A stretch of 64,000 bases of DNA from Arenibacter amylolyticus (GTDB lineage Bacteria; Bacteroidota; Bacteroidia; Flavobacteriales; Flavobacteriaceae), in assembly GCF_002150785.1 (NCBI RefSeq), contig NZ_MTAZ01000011.1, forward strand, positions 1 through 64,000, in the 5' to 3' direction. The position numbers and the translations under genes are program-made. Below are positions 61,272-64,000 of the stretch, one piece after another; position 1 is the stretch's first letter, and each line of letters starts with the position of its first letter. Below the pieces are notes generated by a model. The model had not been told where the DNA came from. It saw only the letters and a program-made list of their open reading frames with translations, and made no database searches.

Positions 61272-61874
61272 ATGAATATTATGAAAAATGGATTTTATTT
61301 CGTTCTAATCTATATGTGCAGTTTTCAAAGTGGATTGGCACAAGAAACTGCATTATATAATTTCGTTAAAACTGAATTAACAGCTGGTAATTACAAATTT
61401 GAGCTCATGACCACCCATGTAACTACTAGAGTTAATGAGGAACCACTTTTACTTGATGAAAATGGTAAAATAATTTATCCAAAAGTAAACATAGAACAAA
61501 TTGATGACGGGCCAAATGTTGCACTTAAAAGTTCTGGTTCAATTTTATTAAATATCCAATATAATGACTCCATTTTAACAATTAGGTCTGTTGATAATAC
61601 TTACTATCCATCAATAAAAATTAATCTGAAATCTGGGGAAGCACTTTTTAATAAAGCTCAAATATGTCTGACAAAGCAAGTAGCAATTTCCGATAATAAA
61701 AATGGATTTAAAAGTCCATGGAAAGGGTTTCAATGGCTTGGAAAATCCAAAAACAATTCTTCTATTATAAAACCAAGGTTGACATTGGGAAAGTTGAAAG
61801 AAGGTGGAAAAATTTACTTGGAAATTTTATGGTTCGAAGGGGAAAGTAAAAGACATTATCGCCTCCTAGGATAA
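61272..61874 (+). CDS. Secreted hypothetical protein
   Basis: The 200-residue protein has a signal peptide (NGFYFVLIYMCSFQSGLAQ). The rest is beta-rich and lysine-rich, with no domain that I recognise. The start may also be ATG 61281. Its sequence is strongly A+T-rich and unlike the genes before 60 kb, as in the whole stretch 60.4-62.4 kb, which suggests recent acquisition. It lies next to the broken immunity-type gene. I cannot name a function. Confidence 0.6.
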   Translation: MNIMKNGFYFVLIYMCSFQSGLAQETALYNFVKTELTAGNYKFELMTTHVTTRVNEEPLLLDENGKIIYPKVNIEQIDDGPNVALKSSGSILLNIQYNDSILTIRSVDNTYYPSIKINLKSGEALFNKAQICLTKQVAISDNKNGFKSPWKGFQWLGKSKNNSSIIKPRLTLGKLKEGGKIYLEILWFEGESKRHYRLLG

Positions 61875-61970
61875 AAAATTTAAACTATTTATACAAAATT
61901 TAAATTAGATCAGTAGGTTCAATTAACCTTCTCTAAATATTGAGGTTTTAAGGTAATCCTCACAAGACAC

Positions 61971-62363
61971 ATGCCAGATATAATACAAACAACTATAGGC
62001 TATTTGGCCACGCAAAAAATAAAAATCGACAAAAATGAATTCGCTTTTCTATGTAAGTCACATCCAGACTATCCGTCTTTACTTGCGGTAAGTGACACAT
62101 TGAAATTCTTCCGAATTAATAATGGCGTCCTATTTGTTAGTAGTCCTGAAATCGAGTTATTGCCAAATGTATTTATTGCTAAATTAAATACAGAGAGGCC
62201 TAACCCATTTTCCCAAATCGTTAAGAAAAACAAATTGTATAACATAAAAAATAAAGACTCTAATAATGATAGGACCATATCATTAGAGGGATTAACTTCT
62301 ATTTGGCAAGACGTTGGATATTATGGTGATAGTTGCCCCCTAAGGATTTTGGTTAAAAGATAA
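61971..62363 (+). CDS. Orphan C39-peptidase-like N-terminal domain, probable gene fragment
   Basis: The 130-residue protein reads DIIQTTIGYLATQKIKIDKN and LCKSHPDYPSLLAVSDTLKF, which resembles the N-terminal double-glycine-peptidase-like domain found in Bacteroidota vitamin K epoxide reductase/thioredoxin fusion proteins and in peptide exporters. In such proteins this domain is joined to a longer chain, but here it stands alone and no continuation follows in 62364-62826. It lacks a clear catalytic Cys-His pair. It is either a stand-alone pseudo-peptidase domain or the remnant of a larger gene. Confidence 0.5.
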   Translation: MPDIIQTTIGYLATQKIKIDKNEFAFLCKSHPDYPSLLAVSDTLKFFRINNGVLFVSSPEIELLPNVFIAKLNTERPNPFSQIVKKNKLYNIKNKDSNNDRTISLEGLTSIWQDVGYYGDSCPLRILVKR

Positions 62364-62431
62364 GTCAATGACAATATTACAATTTCTTCTTAGACTTTCC
62401 GACCTTTCTATTCGATGGTAGGTGTGTGCCA

Positions 62432-62495
62432 ATCCTATAAAATTTACTTACCCCAGGTTTAATTAAACTTTCTGTAGAAATTAATTTTATAGGAT
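62432..62495. repeat. Inverted repeat with 13-bp arms
   Basis: Perfect arms ATCCTATAAAATT (62432-62444) and AATTTTATAGGAT (62483-62495) are 38 bp apart in the 463-bp gene-free stretch 62364-62826. They could be ends of a miniature element or a cruciform/RNA hairpin. The rest of the stretch shows only the promoter element at 62764. Confidence 0.6.
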
Positions 62496-62763
62496 ATGTC
62501 AAGCCCTTGCGCAATCGGCCCTACCTTACAAACCTATTCTTTTCCCTAACCATATTTCAACTATTCCGTTAAGGTAAGATTTCGCCTATAGTCTTGTCCG
62601 ACAGCCTGGAGGCCTCACCAATAGCATAAGGAGTGAAAATCCTATCGTAACCATGTAGCAAATATGTAAACAAGCTTGTTCTATTGTGTCTCGATTATTT
62701 CTTGTCGTTTATTTATGACACGCCTTTCCTTTATCTACTACAGAGATAACTACAGGTCCCTGG

Positions 62764-62771
62764 TATCTTTG
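62764..62771 (+). promoter_or_regulatory. -7 element of the secreted protein gene
   Basis: TATCTTTG fits TAnnTTTG and lies 56 bp before the ATG at 62827, leaving a leader of about 50 nt. No convincing -33 element is seen. Confidence 0.5.
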
Positions 62772-62826
62772 CAGTGTCCTTTTAAACAAAGGGTTAAGAA
62801 AAATAATAATCCCTAAATCAAACAAA

Positions 62827-63366
62827 ATGAAAAATTCAATAATCATCGCCGCCTTCGCTCTTGTAGCATTCGTATTCGGAACTAACCAAGCCCAGGCGCA
62901 AGAAGAGGCAACTACTACAGTAAACATCACTTTGGCCGACGTTATCTCCATCGACGCTTCCAGTGTCGCTAATAATGGAGTCGTAAACTTTGAATATACT
63001 ACCGCCGAACACTACAACAACGGGCTGCCTGCCAAAACCCAAGAGAGTGCTTTAATCGTGACCTCTACCAAGAATTTTAACGTAACGGTAAAGGCCGGAG
63101 GAAAAGATTTTAAGGATGGTGGAAACAAAATTCCTGTAAGCGTACTAACCATCGAAGCGACCGGAGGAACAATGGTTGGATCAAAAAGCAAGATTGAATT
63201 GTCCGAAAAGGATCAGATTTTGGTAGGTGACGCAGAATTGGGAAGTGAGCTTACGATCGACTTCAACTATGAGATCCCTGCGGAGAAATCTTCTTCCTCT
63301 GATATCTTAGGAAAACCAGCGGGTACATACACACAAACAGTTACTTATACAGCGACTGCTCTATAA
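62827..63366 (+). CDS. Secreted beta-rich hypothetical protein
   Basis: The 179-residue protein has a signal peptide (IIIAAFALVAFVFGTNQAQAQ) and a mature chain full of beta-strand patterns (VNITLADVISIDASS ... TVKAGGKDFKDGGNKIPVS). The chain ends with TGTVTYT-like strands (TYTQTVTYTATAL). It resembles secreted or fimbria-like proteins of Bacteroidota but has no named domain that I recognise. A -7 element precedes it and a terminator follows, so it is a one-gene unit, probably well expressed. Confidence 0.75.
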   Translation: MKNSIIIAAFALVAFVFGTNQAQAQEEATTTVNITLADVISIDASSVANNGVVNFEYTTAEHYNNGLPAKTQESALIVTSTKNFNVTVKAGGKDFKDGGNKIPVSVLTIEATGGTMVGSKSKIELSEKDQILVGDAELGSELTIDFNYEIPAEKSSSSDILGKPAGTYTQTVTYTATAL

Positions 63367-63391
63367 GCCCAACAATATTGAAGATGAATTT

Positions 63392-63439
63392 AGGGATTCC
63401 CTTGGAAGCATTCATTGCGTCCTTGGGAATTCCTTTTTT
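63392..63439 (+). terminator. Terminator after the secreted protein gene
   Basis: The stem AGGGATTCCC/GGGAATTCCT (one mismatch) encloses further pairing and is followed by six T, 26 bp after the stop codon. Confidence 0.7.
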
Positions 63440-63570
63440 GGACTGTTTTCTATTTGTCTAGATAAACGGTGGTTCAACCAATAAAATTAGCAGTAGAGCG
63501 GCAAATTTCTTATCTTTTTATTTGCGATAGGAACAGTTGTATATATCGTATACCGTTTAAACTTTATGCT

Positions 63571-63840
63571 ATGCAAGTCGTTTGTCTTCAGGAAGAGGCG
63601 TTTTATGCCTTATTTGATAAGGTAGTGGAGCATATTGAGTCCACTAGAAAGAATCAACCGGCCAAATGGATAGACGGTGAGGAAGCAATGCAAGTTTTAA
63701 GCATCAAATCTACCAGTACTTTACAGAAATTAAGGGACGAAGGAAAGATCAGATTTTCTCAGCCCTATCGAAAAGTTATCCTTTACGATCGGGATTCCCT
63801 TCATGAATATATAGAGAAACACGCTCGCGAAACATTTTAA
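63571..63840 (+). CDS. HTH_17/excisionase-like DNA-binding protein
   Basis: From ATG 63571 (MQVVCLQEEAFYALFDKVVE) the protein has 89 residues. It has an N-terminal helix, then the Helix-turn-Helix unit WIDGEEAMQVLSIKSTSTLQKLRDEGKIRF, with the wing SQPYRKVILYDRDSLHEYI. Such proteins accompany Bacteroidota mobile elements and small gene pairs. An upstream extension to 63469 has no start signal. It is 3 bp from the next gene, so the two form an operon. Confidence 0.75.
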   Translation: MQVVCLQEEAFYALFDKVVEHIESTRKNQPAKWIDGEEAMQVLSIKSTSTLQKLRDEGKIRFSQPYRKVILYDRDSLHEYIEKHARETF

Positions 63841-63843
63841 AGG

Positions 63844-64000
63844 ATGAAAGAAGAAATAAAAGTAGATAGGGATTATTTGCAGGCCTTTAATTTGGGATAT
63901 GAATTGGCCAAAGAGCTTAATTTATCCACCCCTATGTTCAAGGGGCTAGATTCAGAGGACATTAAACTGAATGCCCTTCAAGCGGGAATGGCTGAATATA
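63844..64000 (+). CDS. Partial CDS paired with the HTH gene
   Basis: ATG 63844 opens a frame that runs out of the window (MKEEIKVDRDYLQAFNLGYE, then AKELNLSTPMFKGL). It is open to the last base and cannot be classified. The pairing with the HTH gene is typical of small Bacteroidota accessory modules. Confidence 0.55.
   Translation, partial: MKEEIKVDRDYLQAFNLGYELAKELNLSTPMFKGLDSEDIKLNALQAGMAEY

Noticed and set aside
1-64000. CRISPR array, rRNA genes, intact insertion sequence or prophage
   Set aside because: No regularly spaced direct repeats, rRNA sequences or intact transposase/integrase genes were seen; only recombinase and repeat remnants are present.

Overview
The window comes from a chromosome of a member of the Flavobacteriaceae (Bacteroidota). 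Several independent signs agree. Promoters carry the Bacteroidota -7 element TAnnTTTG. The cbb3 oxidase genes show the fused ccoNO arrangement typical of this phylum. BlaI/M56 pairs carry TonB-C domains, and many products belong to families typical of flavobacteria (DUF4260, DUF4230, four-helix-bundle S23, homogentisate dioxygenase). No genus can be fixed from the sequence alone.

Layout. 1-930 holds two decayed genes (serine hydrolase, NAD(P)-binding oxidoreductase). 1.1-6.1 kb carries a cation-chloride cotransporter-like permease, a beta-lactamase-fold serine hydrolase and an ADPRibase-Mn-like phosphoesterase. 6.4-21.2 kb is a microaerobic respiration locus. On the minus strand it has ccoI, then ccoS-ccoNO-ccoQ-ccoP-ccoG-ccoH and a DsbD_2-type membrane protein. 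On the plus strand it has a Crp/Fnr regulator and a tandem UspA protein. A lipoprotein cytochrome c gene and repeat-rich DNA interrupt it between ccoI and ccoS. Four promoters share an Fnr-like palindrome placed exactly 29.5 bp from the -7 element. 21.5-30.8 kb holds a NUDIX-type regulator, a structured small RNA, hmgA and a complete histidine-degradation operon (hutH-I-U-G) with a divergent LysR regulator. 30.9-45.8 kb is mostly a co-directional run: nitroreductase, a BlaI/M56 sensor pair with tandem TonB-C domains, ruvC, hemW and housekeeping or unknown genes. 45.9-48.1 kb is a second, minus-strand BlaI/M56 pair, followed by an M20 dipeptidase.

From 49.9 kb the character changes. A tRNA-Leu(TAG) gene is preceded by a broken tandem copy carrying a 33-bp hairpin insertion, and is followed by a serine-recombinase pseudogene. 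Next comes a plus-strand metal-efflux operon (50.7-60.4 kb): a His-rich small protein, a CzcA pump fused to its own TolC partner, CzcB, a P-II-like protein, a Fur-family regulator, a DUF3703 protein, a P1B-type ATPase and a small membrane protein. A Zur-like palindrome sits in front. The following stretch, visibly richer in A+T (60.4-62.4 kb), holds a frameshifted immunity-type gene and orphan fragments. This looks like an acquired island at a tRNA gene. The window ends with a secreted beta-rich protein and the start of an HTH gene pair.

Working together: the Fnr protein probably switches on the high-affinity oxidase, its copper pump CcoI, its own gene and uspA when oxygen falls. The Fur/Zur-like protein probably controls the metal-efflux operon it lies in. 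Each BlaI pair probably represses itself through operators laid over its own promoter.
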